Of a DNA stretch of 56,729 nt, positions 1 through 8,634 are shown in pieces. Below the pieces are notes generated by a model that did not search any database, was not told the origin of the DNA, and saw nothing but the letters and a program-made list of their open reading frames with translations. The stretch covers positions 1-56,729 of the forward strand of contig SDWH01000024.1 in NCBI GenBank assembly GCA_019550975.1. The letters are read 5' to 3'. A program made the translations under genes and the position numbers. How positions within the stretch are numbered: position 1 is the stretch's first letter; every line of letters begins with the position of its first letter. This stretch comes from Bacteroidales bacterium SW299 (GTDB lineage Bacteria; Bacteroidota; Bacteroidia; Bacteroidales; Bacteroidaceae).

Positions 1-107
1 GCGTATTCTTTCTTCAAGGCTAAGGTCCCGTTTGAATTTTTGCGAAAAAAGAGAACTTTATGTCTGTATCCGGCATCTTATGGCACGCCTGCCGCAGACG
101 GCTGCCG

Positions 108-115
108 TATATTTG
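108..115 (+). promoter_or_regulatory. -7 promoter box upstream of the HU-related gene
   Basis: TATATTTG matches the Bacteroidetes -7 consensus TAnnTTTG. Transcription would start near 123, giving a leader of about 70 nt before the ATG at 194. No good -33 element is visible. The box supports the short start of the downstream gene over an upstream in-frame extension. Bases 1-107 hold nothing else I recognise. Confidence 0.5.
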
Positions 116-193
116 CAGAGCAATCAGGAACAATGGCGCCGACTGATGCATGAGAGCAACAATTGTTTTTCAGGTAAACTAAAAAAAGAAAGT

Positions 194-646
194 ATGAAAA
201 GATCAGTGACTTATTCAGTGGTAGCGAGAAAGAATCCGAATCCGATGGCGGAAGGTGAAGTGAAGTATTATGCACGTGCCCAGGCGCGCGGCGTGATGGG
301 CATCCGCGAGATGGCGGAGCGCATCCAGCAGGCCTGTACGGTGACCCGTGCCGATGTGATGGCCGTTCTGGTGTCGCTGGAGGATGTGGTGGCAGAAGGG
401 CTGGCAAGCGGCGAAATCGTCCGTTTGGGCGATCTGGGATCTCTCCAGATCAGCTTAAGCGGTGAAGGGGCCGTGTCGAAGGAAGAGTATGACGATTCGC
501 TCATCAACCGCGTCCGTATACTTTTCCGTTCCGGACAGACGCTGCGGGAGGCCATCAACAACCTCACCTACGAGCAAGTGCCGGTGAAGTCGGCTACCGA
601 CGAAGCGGGAGGAGAGGCCGATAGTGACGAAGAAGAAACAGTGTGA
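194..646 (+). CDS. HU-related DNA-binding protein
   Basis: This is a 150-aa nucleoid-associated protein of the HU-related family that is abundant in Bacteroidales. The HU-like fold covers roughly residues 1-125 (start MKRSVTYSVVARKNP, then a helix with IREMAERIQQAC and the strand-forming GEIVRLGDLGSLQISL). The last 15 or so residues form an acidic tail (GGEADSDEEETV) that is not part of the fold. The frame is open upstream to base 32, but a -7 promoter box at 108-115 lies inside that extension, so I start at ATG 194. It is followed by a peptidoglycan amidase, a pairing often seen in Bacteroides. The family is expected to bind DNA; no specific role can be read from the sequence. Confidence 0.88.
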   Translation: MKRSVTYSVVARKNPNPMAEGEVKYYARAQARGVMGIREMAERIQQACTVTRADVMAVLVSLEDVVAEGLASGEIVRLGDLGSLQISLSGEGAVSKEEYDDSLINRVRILFRSGQTLREAINNLTYEQVPVKSATDEAGGEADSDEEETV

Positions 647-670
647 GAATCAGCACTGTAGGATCATTCT

Positions 671-766
671 ATGAAAACCAGGGTAAAATGCATTATTGTC
701 AGGATACTGAACTGTTTGCTCTGCATCCTGACGGGCAGAAAAAGGATTGCGGATGAGAAAGATTGA
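671..766 (+). CDS. possible small basic/hydrophobic protein overlapping the amidase start
   Basis: A 31-codon frame starts at ATG 671 and runs 14 nt into the amidase gene. It reads MKTRVKCIIVRILNCLLC and then a Lys/Arg-rich tail (GRKRIADEKD), so it has one short hydrophobic segment. Bacteroidales often carry a tiny membrane protein between the HU-related gene and the amidase ('smalltalk' proteins of about 30 aa). Position and size fit, but I cannot confirm homology and it could be chance. Confidence 0.35.
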   Translation: MKTRVKCIIVRILNCLLCILTGRKRIADEKD

Positions 767-1247
767 CACGATTGTGATTCATTGCACAGCCACGAGAGCG
801 GACAGCCCGCTCTCGCCGGCTCTGCTGACGAAGATGCACCGGCAAAGAGGGTTCAAGGGCTGCGGCTACCATTATTATATCCGCACCGACGGGAGCATTT
901 GCACCATGCGTCCGGTGGAATGTGTGGGAGCGCATGCCAAGGGACATAACGCTTGCAGCATCGGCATTGCCTATGAAGGCGGGCTGGATGAAAACGGAAA
1001 ACCGGCCGACACGCGTACCGACAGGCAGAAACACGCGATGACAGTGCTGGTGAGGGTGCTGGTGAAGGACTTTCCGATCAGGCGGATTGTAGGGCACCGC
1101 GACCTGAGTCCGGATCTGGACGGCGACGGAACGGTTGAGCCGGAAGAGTGGATCAAGCAGTGTCCGTGTTTTGAGGTAGGAGATTGTCTTCAGGAATGGA
1201 TCGGGCGCCTTAAGGGACATAATGGCGATGCAGGCCTTAAAGGTTAA
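753..1247 (+). CDS. N-acetylmuramoyl-L-alanine amidase, T7 lysozyme/PGRP type
   Basis: This is a zinc amidase that cleaves the bond between N-acetylmuramic acid and the stem peptide of peptidoglycan. Visible zinc ligands are His10 (IVIHCTATR), the His of VGHRDLSPDLDGDG and the Cys of IKQCPCF, with the catalytic Lys two residues before that Cys, as in T7 lysozyme (KxC). The Tyr of GYHYYIRTDG fits the second catalytic position. It is 164 aa with one domain and no signal peptide, which suggests a phage-derived or holin-dependent enzyme. The frame is open to a TTG at 747; I use ATG 753. It is co-directional with the HU-related gene about 100 bp upstream. Confidence 0.9.
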   Translation: MRKIDTIVIHCTATRADSPLSPALLTKMHRQRGFKGCGYHYYIRTDGSICTMRPVECVGAHAKGHNACSIGIAYEGGLDENGKPADTRTDRQKHAMTVLVRVLVKDFPIRRIVGHRDLSPDLDGDGTVEPEEWIKQCPCFEVGDCLQEWIGRLKGHNGDAGLKG

Positions 1248-1287
1248 ATAATGCAAAACGGAGTGCATTTTTCTTGGTTTTTATATG

Positions 1288-1314
1288 TTGCATAACATAA
1301 AAGCCGTATATTTG
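1288..1314 (+). promoter_or_regulatory. promoter of the small RNA at 1321
   Basis: A TTG (-33-like, 1288-1290) and the -7 box TATATTTG (1307-1314) are separated by 16 bp, slightly short of the usual 19-21. The expected transcription start is near 1321. No reading frame follows before the terminator at 1358-1384. Confidence 0.5.
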
Positions 1315-1320
1315 CACTGT

Positions 1321-1384
1321 GTTTTTCATGGTATTAGATTTAAGGTTAATGAAGATTGGGAATCTGGGAAGATTCCCTTTTTTT
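1321..1384 (+). ncRNA. probable small noncoding RNA with its own promoter and terminator
   Basis: A Bacteroidales promoter at 1288-1314 is followed by about 37 nt of unstructured AT-rich sequence containing GGTATTAGATTTAAGG (1330-1345), then a perfect 8-bp hairpin (1358-1365 with 1370-1377, loop of 4) and seven T residues (1378-1384), which is a classic intrinsic terminator. The unit is about 64 nt and contains no open frame of note. I believe the GGTATTAGATTTAAGG leader recurs in other Bacteroidales intergenic regions, but that is memory and not something seen here. An alternative is a leader peptide or attenuator, but no gene follows on this strand. Confidence 0.5.
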
Positions 1385-1454
1385 ATGCCCGCCCGTTTCC
1401 GGCCTTCTGTATTCCGCGGAAAACCGTCACAAGCATCTGAAGCCCTCAAATGTT

Positions 1455-2564
1455 TTACTGCAACTTGCTTTTTTTTGTGATTATCTTGTCGAACCAGACG
1501 TTAAGCAGCGTCCATGCAAGCACGTCGATAATGAAAACCACCGTGTTGTTGAGGAAATGGATGGCCACCATCGTGAAGGCGCAGAAGCATGCCGACATAA
1601 CCTGGATGCTTATCATCGCGCTCCGCGGAGAGAATCCCATGGCCAGGAACTTGTGGTGGATGTGTGATTTGTCGGGCATGAACAGCGGCTTGTGGTTGCG
1701 GGCGCGCCGGAGCACCACACGGACAACGTCCAGGCAGGGCACCATCAATACGCTGAACGACACAAGCACCGGGCTGCTCATGGGCATGATGCGCACGGCG
1801 GGGTCGTACATGCTGTATTTGATTACGAAGAAGCTCAGGATGAAGCCCAGCGTCAGGCTGCCCGTATCTCCCATGAAGATTTTCCGCCCCCTGTCGATGC
1901 TTCCGAACACGTTGTAGGAAAAGAAGGGGATGATGACACCCACGCTTACAAAGGCAAGCAGGGCGAACGACCAGTAGCGGAAGTGGATGAACAGGATGCC
2001 GAACACGATCAGCGCAACCATGCTCAGTCCCGACGCCAGTCCGTCGATTCCGTCGATCAGGTTGATGGCGTTGGTGATGAACACCACCAGCAGGATGGTG
2101 AGCGGGATGCCGATGGAAGGATCTATCTGATAGATGCCGAAAAGGCCGTAGAAGCTGTTGATATACAGTCCGGACAGCGGGAACATGGCAGCTGCGAGAA
2201 TCTGCACGAGGAATTTCTTGCGGTAGCGCACGCCCACCAGGTCGTCGCCTATGCCCACGATGTAGAGCAGTGTAAGCCCCCCTATCATGAAGAGGAACTC
2301 GCAGGCGATCCTCCCGACCTCTCTTGCGTCGGGGTTAAGCCCGATCATGATGCGTATGGCCGTGAACACGGAGAGGGTGAAGAGGATGACCGGAAAGAAT
2401 GTGACGCCGCCCAGCCGTGGCACCGGCCGCTTGTGGACCTTTCTTGAATCGGGTTCGTCGAACAGCCTTTTCCGCAAAGAGATGACGAGAATGTTGGGGA
2501 TGATGGCCTGCCCCATCAGCACTGCGCATATGAATGCTCCGATAATGATATATAAGTTTTCCAT
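1455..2564 (-). CDS. WecA/MraY-family undecaprenyl-phosphate glycosyl-1-phosphate transferase
   Basis: This integral membrane enzyme transfers a sugar-1-phosphate (usually GlcNAc-1-P from UDP-GlcNAc) to undecaprenyl phosphate, the first step of O-antigen, teichoic or capsular glycan assembly. It has 369 aa and about ten hydrophobic segments. Family motifs are all present: the DD pair in GIGDDLVG, NAINLIDGIDGLASG, FMGDTGSL and the C-terminal HIHH box (DKSHIHHKFL). MraY-specific sequence is not seen, so the WecA/TagO branch is more likely. It lies downstream of lptG on the minus strand, with about 235 bp between them, so it probably has its own promoter: an ACTTTGCAC motif reads toward it near 2630. 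Confidence 0.88.
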   Translation of the reverse strand: MENLYIIIGAFICAVLMGQAIIPNILVISLRKRLFDEPDSRKVHKRPVPRLGGVTFFPVILFTLSVFTAIRIMIGLNPDAREVGRIACEFLFMIGGLTLLYIVGIGDDLVGVRYRKKFLVQILAAAMFPLSGLYINSFYGLFGIYQIDPSIGIPLTILLVVFITNAINLIDGIDGLASGLSMVALIVFGILFIHFRYWSFALLAFVSVGVIIPFFSYNVFGSIDRGRKIFMGDTGSLTLGFILSFFVIKYSMYDPAVRIMPMSSPVLVSFSVLMVPCLDVVRVVLRRARNHKPLFMPDKSHIHHKFLAMGFSPRSAMISIQVMSACFCAFTMVAIHFLNNTVVFIIDVLAWTLLNVWFDKIITKKSKLQ

Positions 2565-2801
2565 TTCTGTATGTTTGGTTTTGGCTTTGCCTCAGTCAGG
2601 CATCCGGATTTCCGTTTCCTTTCCCGTGCAAAGTTTTTAGCTGCAAAATTAACTTTATTCCCCTAATCAGACAATACGGCAGACACGAAAAATAGGGTAT
2701 CGGGCTGTTTTTCCTAAAGAAATTTAGGAAATGGCAGTCCCCGAAGTTTTCCGTAGAGCCGGAATGCAACGGGCTTTGAGCTTCGCCTCCTTTTCAGGCG
2801 G

Positions 2802-3992
2802 TTATTTGGGAGCCTTGCGGTACAGATAGATCGCGATGAAGAGGTACAGGATATTCGGGATCCATACGGCAAGGTTCGGAGGCGTATTGCCGTTGATGGC
2901 AAACGTAGACGAAATCGTCTGGAACAGGATGTACGAGAAGCTCAGGGCGATTCCGATGCCGAGGTGAAGCCCCATTCCCCCCTTGCGCTTCTGCGACGAG
3001 AGCGACAGTCCGATTACCGTCAGGATAAACGCGGCGAAGGATGTGGCGATGCGGCGGTAGTATTCCACCTCGAACACCTTGATGTTGGCGAATCCGCGCT
3101 GCTTCTGGTTGTCGATGTATTGCCGGAGCTGGCGGCTGGTCATCGTTTCCTGCTGTCCCCGCGTGATGAGGAAGTCCTGCGGCTCCATGTTGATGGTAGA
3201 GTCCAGGCGTTCGCCGCGGGTGATGGTTTCGCGCATGCCCCTCATTTCACGTATCATGTAATCCTTGATGATCCAGCGGTGTACGCCCGTCGTGTCGTAG
3301 GTGATGCGCCGTGCGGTGAGATGCGACACCAGCTTGTGGTTTTCGAACTTGTCGAGCGAGAAGCGGTAGCCCGTCTTGTTGAAGTTCTCGTACCGTTCCA
3401 TATAGGCCACCACCCCGGTGTCCACCTCCAGCTGGATGTTGCGGGCATAGTCTGCCTGCCGCTTGTTCTTGTATACCTCCTCGAATTTCAGGCGCGTCAC
3501 GCTTCCCGTGGGGATCACTTCGGTGCTGAGCACATACGTCACGAGTGCGATGATGGCCGCCGAGATCATATAGGGGACCATGAGCCGCTTGAAACTCATT
3601 CCGGTGGAGAACATGGCGATTATTTCGGAGTTCTCCGCCAGCTTGGAGGTGAAGAAGATGACGGCGATGAACACGAACAGCGGACTGAACAGGTTGGTGT
3701 AGTAGGGGATGAAGTTCAGGTAATAGTCGAACATGATCGCTTTCAGCGGTGCCTTGTTGTTGATGAAGTCGTCGATGTTCTCGTTGATGTCGAACACCAC
3801 GGCAATCGAGATGATCAGGGCGATGGCAAAGAAGTAAGTCCCCAGGAACTTCACGATGATGTACCTGTCGAGCCTTTTCAGCCATTTTTTCTTGAAAGGA
3901 TTCCCCTTGAGCTTCTTCAGTTCTTCTTTCAGCCGGGGCATTCCGGCCTTCATTTTTTCCTTTATGTTCTGTATCGCGTTTATCTTCTTCAT
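2802..3992 (-). CDS. LptF/LptG family permease (YjgP/YjgQ)
   Basis: This is an inner-membrane subunit of the LptB2FG transporter that extracts lipopolysaccharide from the inner membrane and passes it to the Lpt bridge. It has 396 aa. A basic N-terminus (residues 1-45) is followed by about three membrane segments, a large periplasmic domain (about residues 155-300, jellyroll in the family) and about three C-terminal membrane segments ending IAIYLYRKAPK. SKLAENSEIIAM with FSTGMSF matches the conserved cytoplasmic coupling helix of the family. The start at 3992 is 13 nt from the tgt stop, so the two genes form an operon. Bacteroidetes often keep LptF and LptG at separate sites; which of the two this is cannot be told from one copy. 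Confidence 0.88.
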   Translation of the reverse strand: MKKINAIQNIKEKMKAGMPRLKEELKKLKGNPFKKKWLKRLDRYIIVKFLGTYFFAIALIISIAVVFDINENIDDFINNKAPLKAIMFDYYLNFIPYYTNLFSPLFVFIAVIFFTSKLAENSEIIAMFSTGMSFKRLMVPYMISAAIIALVTYVLSTEVIPTGSVTRLKFEEVYKNKRQADYARNIQLEVDTGVVAYMERYENFNKTGYRFSLDKFENHKLVSHLTARRITYDTTGVHRWIIKDYMIREMRGMRETITRGERLDSTINMEPQDFLITRGQQETMTSRQLRQYIDNQKQRGFANIKVFEVEYYRRIATSFAAFILTVIGLSLSSQKRKGGMGLHLGIGIALSFSYILFQTISSTFAINGNTPPNLAVWIPNILYLFIAIYLYRKAPK

Positions 3993-4005
3993 GAGCCAGG
4001 GCAGT

Positions 4006-5136
4006 TTAAAGTCGGGTCGTTACCTGTTCCACCATCTTGGGCTTCCAGGTCGAGAAGTCGCCGGCGATGATATGCCTGCGCGCTTCGCCAGCCAGCCAGA
4101 GGTAGAAGGCAAGGTTGTGTATTGAGGCAATCTGCAGCGCCAGCAGCTCCTGGGCGTGGAAGAGGTGGCGCAGGTAAGCCTTGCTGTACATGGTGTCGAC
4201 ATACGACGCTCCGTCGGCCTCGATGGGCGAGTAGTCGTTTTCCCACTTCTTGTTGCGCATGTTCATGATTCCCTGCTTGGTGAAGAGCATGCCGTTCCGT
4301 CCGTTTCGTGTAGGCATTACGCAGTCGAACATGTCCACTCCGCGTTCGATGCCTTCGAGGATGTTTGCCGGCGTGCCCACGCCCATCAGGTATCGCGGTT
4401 TGTCGGCGGGAAGTATTTCGTTGACCACTTCGATCATCTCGTACATCTTTTCGGTAGGTTCGCCCACAGCGAGTCCGCCGATAGCGTTTCCGTCGGCATT
4501 TTTCGAGGCGATGTATTCAGCCGAGCGGCGGCGCAGGTCGGGATAGACGCATCCCTGCACGATGGGGAAGAGCGACTGGCTGTAGCCGTACTTCGGTTCC
4601 GTTTCGTTGAAGCGCGCGATGCAGCGGTCGAGCCACCGGTGCGTAAGTTCCATCGACTTTTTTGCGTACTCGTAGTCGGACGTGCCCGGCGCGCATTCGT
4701 CGAAAGCCATCATGATGTCCGCTCCGATTGTCCGCTCGATATCCATCACCCGTTCCGGCGTGAAGAGATGCTTCGATCCGTCGATGTGCGAGCGGAACTC
4801 CACGCCTTCCTCCTTCATCTTGCGTATTCCGGCAAGCGAGAACACCTGGAACCCCCCGCTGTCGGTGAGCATGGGTCGGTCGAAGCCGTTGAACCTGTGC
4901 AGTCCGCCGGCCCCCTCGATGATGTCCAGTCCCGGGCGCAGGTAGAGGTGGTATGTATTTCCCAGGATGATTTGCGCCTTGATGTCTTCCTTGAGTTCGT
5001 GCAGATGCACTCCTTTCACGGTTCCTGCCGTTCCCACGGGCATGAAGATCGGCGTTTCGATCTGTCCGTGGTCGGTTGTGATCAGTCCTGCACGCGCGTT
5101 TGATTTCGGATCAGTATATTGCAGTTCAAATTTCAT
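4006..5136 (-). CDS. tgt: queuine tRNA-ribosyltransferase
   Basis: Tgt swaps guanine 34 of GUN-anticodon tRNAs for preQ1 in queuosine synthesis. The 376-aa protein has the expected TIM-barrel motifs: MLTDSGGFQVFSL with the catalytic Asp, and MFDCVMPTRNGRNG with the nucleophilic Asp. The C-terminal zinc site of classical enzymes (CxCxxC plus His) is altered: the Cys positions read EADGASYVD, although the SIHNL histidine segment remains. Bacteroidetes enzymes may generally lack these ligands, so I do not call it inactive. The gene sits between lon and lptG on the minus strand, ending 13 nt before lptG. Confidence 0.95.
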   Translation of the reverse strand: MKFELQYTDPKSNARAGLITTDHGQIETPIFMPVGTAGTVKGVHLHELKEDIKAQIILGNTYHLYLRPGLDIIEGAGGLHRFNGFDRPMLTDSGGFQVFSLAGIRKMKEEGVEFRSHIDGSKHLFTPERVMDIERTIGADIMMAFDECAPGTSDYEYAKKSMELTHRWLDRCIARFNETEPKYGYSQSLFPIVQGCVYPDLRRRSAEYIASKNADGNAIGGLAVGEPTEKMYEMIEVVNEILPADKPRYLMGVGTPANILEGIERGVDMFDCVMPTRNGRNGMLFTKQGIMNMRNKKWENDYSPIEADGASYVDTMYSKAYLRHLFHAQELLALQIASIHNLAFYLWLAGEARRHIIAGDFSTWKPKMVEQVTTRL

Positions 5137-5155
5137 TGCATTCGGTTGAAAATGA

Positions 5156-7636
5156 TTAATTGCCGGCTTTCCCGTTTTCCTTGTGTTCGGCGGTGAAGTC
5201 GATCGGGTCTGCCACCTTTTCGTTTGTCAGGGCCAGCCTGAGCACCTCGCGTATATCCTTCACATAGTGGAAGGCAACCCCCTCGAGATACATCGGCTGT
5301 ATTTCCTCGATATCCTTGCGGTTGTCTTCGCAGAGGATGATGTCCTTGATTCCGGCGCGTTTGGCCGCCAGGATCTTTTCCTTGATACCCCCCACCGGCA
5401 GCACCTTTCCGCGGAGCGTGATTTCGCCCGTCATTGCCAGGTTCGCCTTCACCTTGCGCTGGGTGAGGGCAGAAGCCAGCGAGGTGACCATGGTGATGCC
5501 CGCCGACGGCCCGTCTTTTGGGATAGCCCCTTCGGGCACATGGATATGGATGTTCCAGTTGTCGAAGATTCCTTCCGGCAGGTCGAGGTATCCGCTGTGC
5601 GCCTTGAGGTATTCGAGCGCCAGCATGGCCGACTCCTTCATCACGTCCCCCAGGTTTCCGGTGAGCGTGAGCTGTCCCTTTCCCCGGCTCAGGCTGGTTT
5701 CGACGAAGAGGATCTCGCCCCCTACGGCCGTCCATGCCAGTCCCGTCACCACTCCGGCGTATTCGTTGCCCTGATACTTGTCGCGCGAGTACTCGGCAGG
5801 CCCGAGGTATTGCGGGATGTCTTTGGCCTTCAGCTCATGGGTTTCCGTAAAGTTTCCGCTGGCGATTTCGAGCGCGATTTTCCGCATCACCTTGCTGATT
5901 TTCTTCTCCAGTTCGCGCACGCCGCTCTCGCGGGTATAGTTTTCGATGATGTACTCGATGGCCCCTTTCGAGAATTTCACGTGCTCCTTCTTCAGTCCCG
6001 TGGCGTCCATTTCCTTCGGGATGAGGTGGCGGCGCGCTATCTCGATCTTCTCTTCCGTGATGTATCCGCTCACCTCGATCAGCTCCATGCGGTCGAGCAG
6101 CGGTCCCGGGATGGTGGCCAGGTTGTTTGCCGTGGCGATGAACATCACTTTCGACAGGTCATAGTCGATGTCGATGTAGTTGTCGTGGAACGAACTGTTC
6201 TGTTCCGGGTCGAGCACTTCGAGCATGGCCGACGACGGGTCGCCGTGGCTGTCGCTGCTCAGCTTGTCGATTTCGTCGAGGATGATGACCGGGTTCGACG
6301 TTTCCGCCTTGATCAGGCTTTTGATGATGCGTCCCGGCATGGCTCCGATATACGTCTTGCGGTGTCCGCGTATCTCCGCCTCGTCGTGTACGCCTCCGAG
6401 CGACATGCGCACATACTTGCGTTTCAGCGCGGCCGCGATGGATCGTCCGAGCGAGGTTTTTCCCACGCCCGGAGGGCCGTAGAGGCAGATGATGGGCGAT
6501 TTGAGGTCGCCTTTCAGCTTCAGCACGGCGAGGTGTTCAAGGATTCGCTCCTTCACCTTTTCCAGTCCGTAGTGGTCCTTGTCGAGCACCTTCTTGGCAT
6601 TCGGTATGTCGATATAGTCGGTTGAGTAGACATCCCACGGCAGCGAGAGAATGGTCTGGAGGTAGGTATACTGCACGTTGTAGTCGGGCGACTGCGGGTT
6701 CACCCTTTCCAGTTTCGTCACTTCCCTTTCGAAGACGTCTGCCACCTCCTTCTTCCATTTCTTCTTCTCGGCCTTTGCGCGGAGCTCGTCGATTTCGTCG
6801 TCCTGTCCCGTCCCCAGTTCGTCCTGTATGTTCTTGATCTGCTGCTGGAGGAAATACTCCCTCTGCTGGCGGTCGAGGTCCTCGCGCGTGCGCATCTGGA
6901 TGTTCTGCTTGAGGGTGGCGAGCTGCACTTCCCTGTTGAGCACCTGGATCAGGCGGTAAAGCCTTTCCTTGAGGCTGTTTATCTGGAGCAGTTCGTATTT
7001 GTCTGCGATGGAGAACGGGAAGTTGGCGCTGATGAAGTTGATCAGCATCTCGCTGTTGTCGATGTTCTTGATGGCGAACGAAGTGTCGGGCGCCATGTGT
7101 TCGGACAGCTCGATGAGCTTGGCGCTGAGTTCCTTGCACGTGTCGAGCAGTGCCTTGAACTCGTCGGTGTCCTCCTCTGTCATGTTTTCCTCGATGACGC
7201 TGACTTTCCCTTTCATGTAGGGCCTCATGGCCGTTACTTCTTCGAGCCTGACCTTCGGTCCTGTCGCCTGCAGGATGACGGTTGTGTTTCCCGTAGGCAT
7301 TTCAAAAATACGGAGCACTTTTCCGATTACGGCAACCGGGTAGAGGTCCTTGAATTCCGGATTGTCTACTTCGCTGACTTTCTGCGTGGCGATGACGATG
7401 GAGCACTTGTTTTTCAGTGCCATGTTGACCAGCTTGAGCGTAGGCCGCCTGCCCACCGTGACCGGCATGACCACAGACGGCAGTATAATCATGTTTCGCA
7501 AGGTCATCACCGGCAGTTCATCATTCAGTTCTTCCAGGTTGTTTTCGACCGGGAGAGTTTCTATTTCGGTCAGCATTGAAATGTCTTCTCCTTCTTTTTC
7601 CGGGAGGAATGCTTCTTTTCTTGTTCTTCTTGCCAT
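5156..7636 (-). CDS. lon: ATP-dependent protease Lon
   Basis: Lon is a cytosolic AAA+ serine protease that degrades misfolded and regulatory proteins. It has 826 aa in the usual order: N-terminal substrate domain (ELPVMTLRNMIILPSVVMPV), a coiled-coil segment, the AAA+ module with Walker A (GPPGVGKTS) and Walker B (PVIILDEIDKL), and the protease domain with the Ser of KDGPSAGITM and the Lys of PVGGIKEKILAAKRAG, forming the Ser-Lys dyad. The frame stays open 280 codons upstream, but family homology begins near MARRTRKEAF, so I start at ATG 7636. Downstream tgt starts 19 nt after the lon stop, so lon-tgt-lptG may be one transcript. Confidence 0.95.
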   Translation of the reverse strand: MARRTRKEAFLPEKEGEDISMLTEIETLPVENNLEELNDELPVMTLRNMIILPSVVMPVTVGRRPTLKLVNMALKNKCSIVIATQKVSEVDNPEFKDLYPVAVIGKVLRIFEMPTGNTTVILQATGPKVRLEEVTAMRPYMKGKVSVIEENMTEEDTDEFKALLDTCKELSAKLIELSEHMAPDTSFAIKNIDNSEMLINFISANFPFSIADKYELLQINSLKERLYRLIQVLNREVQLATLKQNIQMRTREDLDRQQREYFLQQQIKNIQDELGTGQDDEIDELRAKAEKKKWKKEVADVFEREVTKLERVNPQSPDYNVQYTYLQTILSLPWDVYSTDYIDIPNAKKVLDKDHYGLEKVKERILEHLAVLKLKGDLKSPIICLYGPPGVGKTSLGRSIAAALKRKYVRMSLGGVHDEAEIRGHRKTYIGAMPGRIIKSLIKAETSNPVIILDEIDKLSSDSHGDPSSAMLEVLDPEQNSSFHDNYIDIDYDLSKVMFIATANNLATIPGPLLDRMELIEVSGYITEEKIEIARRHLIPKEMDATGLKKEHVKFSKGAIEYIIENYTRESGVRELEKKISKVMRKIALEIASGNFTETHELKAKDIPQYLGPAEYSRDKYQGNEYAGVVTGLAWTAVGGEILFVETSLSRGKGQLTLTGNLGDVMKESAMLALEYLKAHSGYLDLPEGIFDNWNIHIHVPEGAIPKDGPSAGITMVTSLASALTQRKVKANLAMTGEITLRGKVLPVGGIKEKILAAKRAGIKDIILCEDNRKDIEEIQPMYLEGVAFHYVKDIREVLRLALTNEKVADPIDFTAEHKENGKAGN

Positions 7637-7819
7637 ATTTTGGTTTCCGTAAACTTTATATTTGTTCAAAAACGGCACAAAGTTAATCATTCCGCTTTGA
7701 ATTAAGAAGAACTGCGGCTTCAAATACATATAATAAAAATGAAATGTGCGGTTATTCGCCTCTTCCGGCGGGCAAATGCGTGTGCTTCCGCCGGCTTCCG
7801 CGCGAATGACGGCGGGCTG

Positions 7820-7853
7820 TTTGCGGCTGTGAAATTTATTTTCCGTAACTTTG
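7820..7853 (+). promoter_or_regulatory. promoter of the trmN6-like gene
   Basis: TTTG (7820-7823) and TAACTTTG (7846-7853) are 22 bp apart, close to the Bacteroidetes TTTG-N19-21-TAnnTTTG consensus. The start codon at 7871 follows closely, so the leader is very short. Confidence 0.65.
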
Positions 7854-7870
7854 CCGCAAAATGATACGTT

Positions 7871-8584
7871 ATGCCGAACCCTTATTTCAAATTCAAGCAG
7901 TTTACGGTGTTTCATGACAGATGCGCCATGAAGGTAGGTACCGACGGCTCGCTTCTCGGAGCCTGGGCGGAGGTGGAACACGCACGGCAGGTGCTCGACA
8001 TAGGTACGGGCACGGGGCTGATCGCACTGATGGCGGCGCAGCGCAGCCGAGCGCAGGTGACGGCCGTCGACATTGACGCGGACGCGGCGGAGCAGGCGCG
8101 CGAGAATGCCGCCCGTTCGCCCTGGAAAGAACGGATTGCCGTGGAGCGGATGGACGCGAGGCAGCTTCCCGCTTCGTGGGAAAAGAGGTTTGACGCGGTG
8201 GTGTCGAATCCGCCTTATTTCGTGGAAGACGTGAAATCGCCGTCTTCGGCGCGCAGCCTGGCGCGGCATTCCGGTTCGCTGGAGTTCGGCACGCTGCTGC
8301 GGGAGGCGGGCAGGGTGCTTGCCGGCGACGGCGTGTTCTCGGTGGTTCTTCCTGCAAGTGCGGGGCCGGATTTCACGGCGCTTGCGCTTCGTGAGCGGCT
8401 GTACCTGTCGCGCCAGACATGGGTGCTGCCGAAGCCCGGCACATCGCCCAAGCGGGTGCTGCTGGCCTTCACCCATACCCAGCCCGCCGCCACGCTGACA
8501 GACGAGCTGGTGATCGAAACGGCTCCGAGGGTGTATAGTCCGGAGTTTGTGCGGCTGCTGTCCCCGTTCTACCTGGCTTTGTAG
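7871..8584 (+). CDS. tRNA1(Val) (adenine-37-N6)-methyltransferase family (YfiC/TrmN6)
   Basis: This is an SAM-dependent methyltransferase expected to methylate A37 of tRNA-Val1. The 237-aa protein starts MPNPYFKFKQF, which resembles the YfiC N-terminus. The SAM-binding glycine motif is DIGTGTGLIALM and the N6-adenine signature NPPY is in VVSNPPYFVED. It is divergent from lon, with a promoter at 7820-7853. Related HemK-like enzymes share NPPY, but the FKFKQF start and the overall length favour TrmN6. Confidence 0.88.
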   Translation: MPNPYFKFKQFTVFHDRCAMKVGTDGSLLGAWAEVEHARQVLDIGTGTGLIALMAAQRSRAQVTAVDIDADAAEQARENAARSPWKERIAVERMDARQLPASWEKRFDAVVSNPPYFVEDVKSPSSARSLARHSGSLEFGTLLREAGRVLAGDGVFSVVLPASAGPDFTALALRERLYLSRQTWVLPKPGTSPKRVLLAFTHTQPAATLTDELVIETAPRVYSPEFVRLLSPFYLAL

Positions 8585-8634
8585 CTTGACGGACGTTTAG
8601 CCGCAGCTCTTGTTCTGCATCTTCCGCCTGCGGC

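Noticed and set aside
7637..8476. 280-codon N-terminal extension of the lon frame
   Set aside because: It runs antisense through trmN6, is Arg/Pro/His-rich and has no Lon homology; the family N-terminus starts at 7636.
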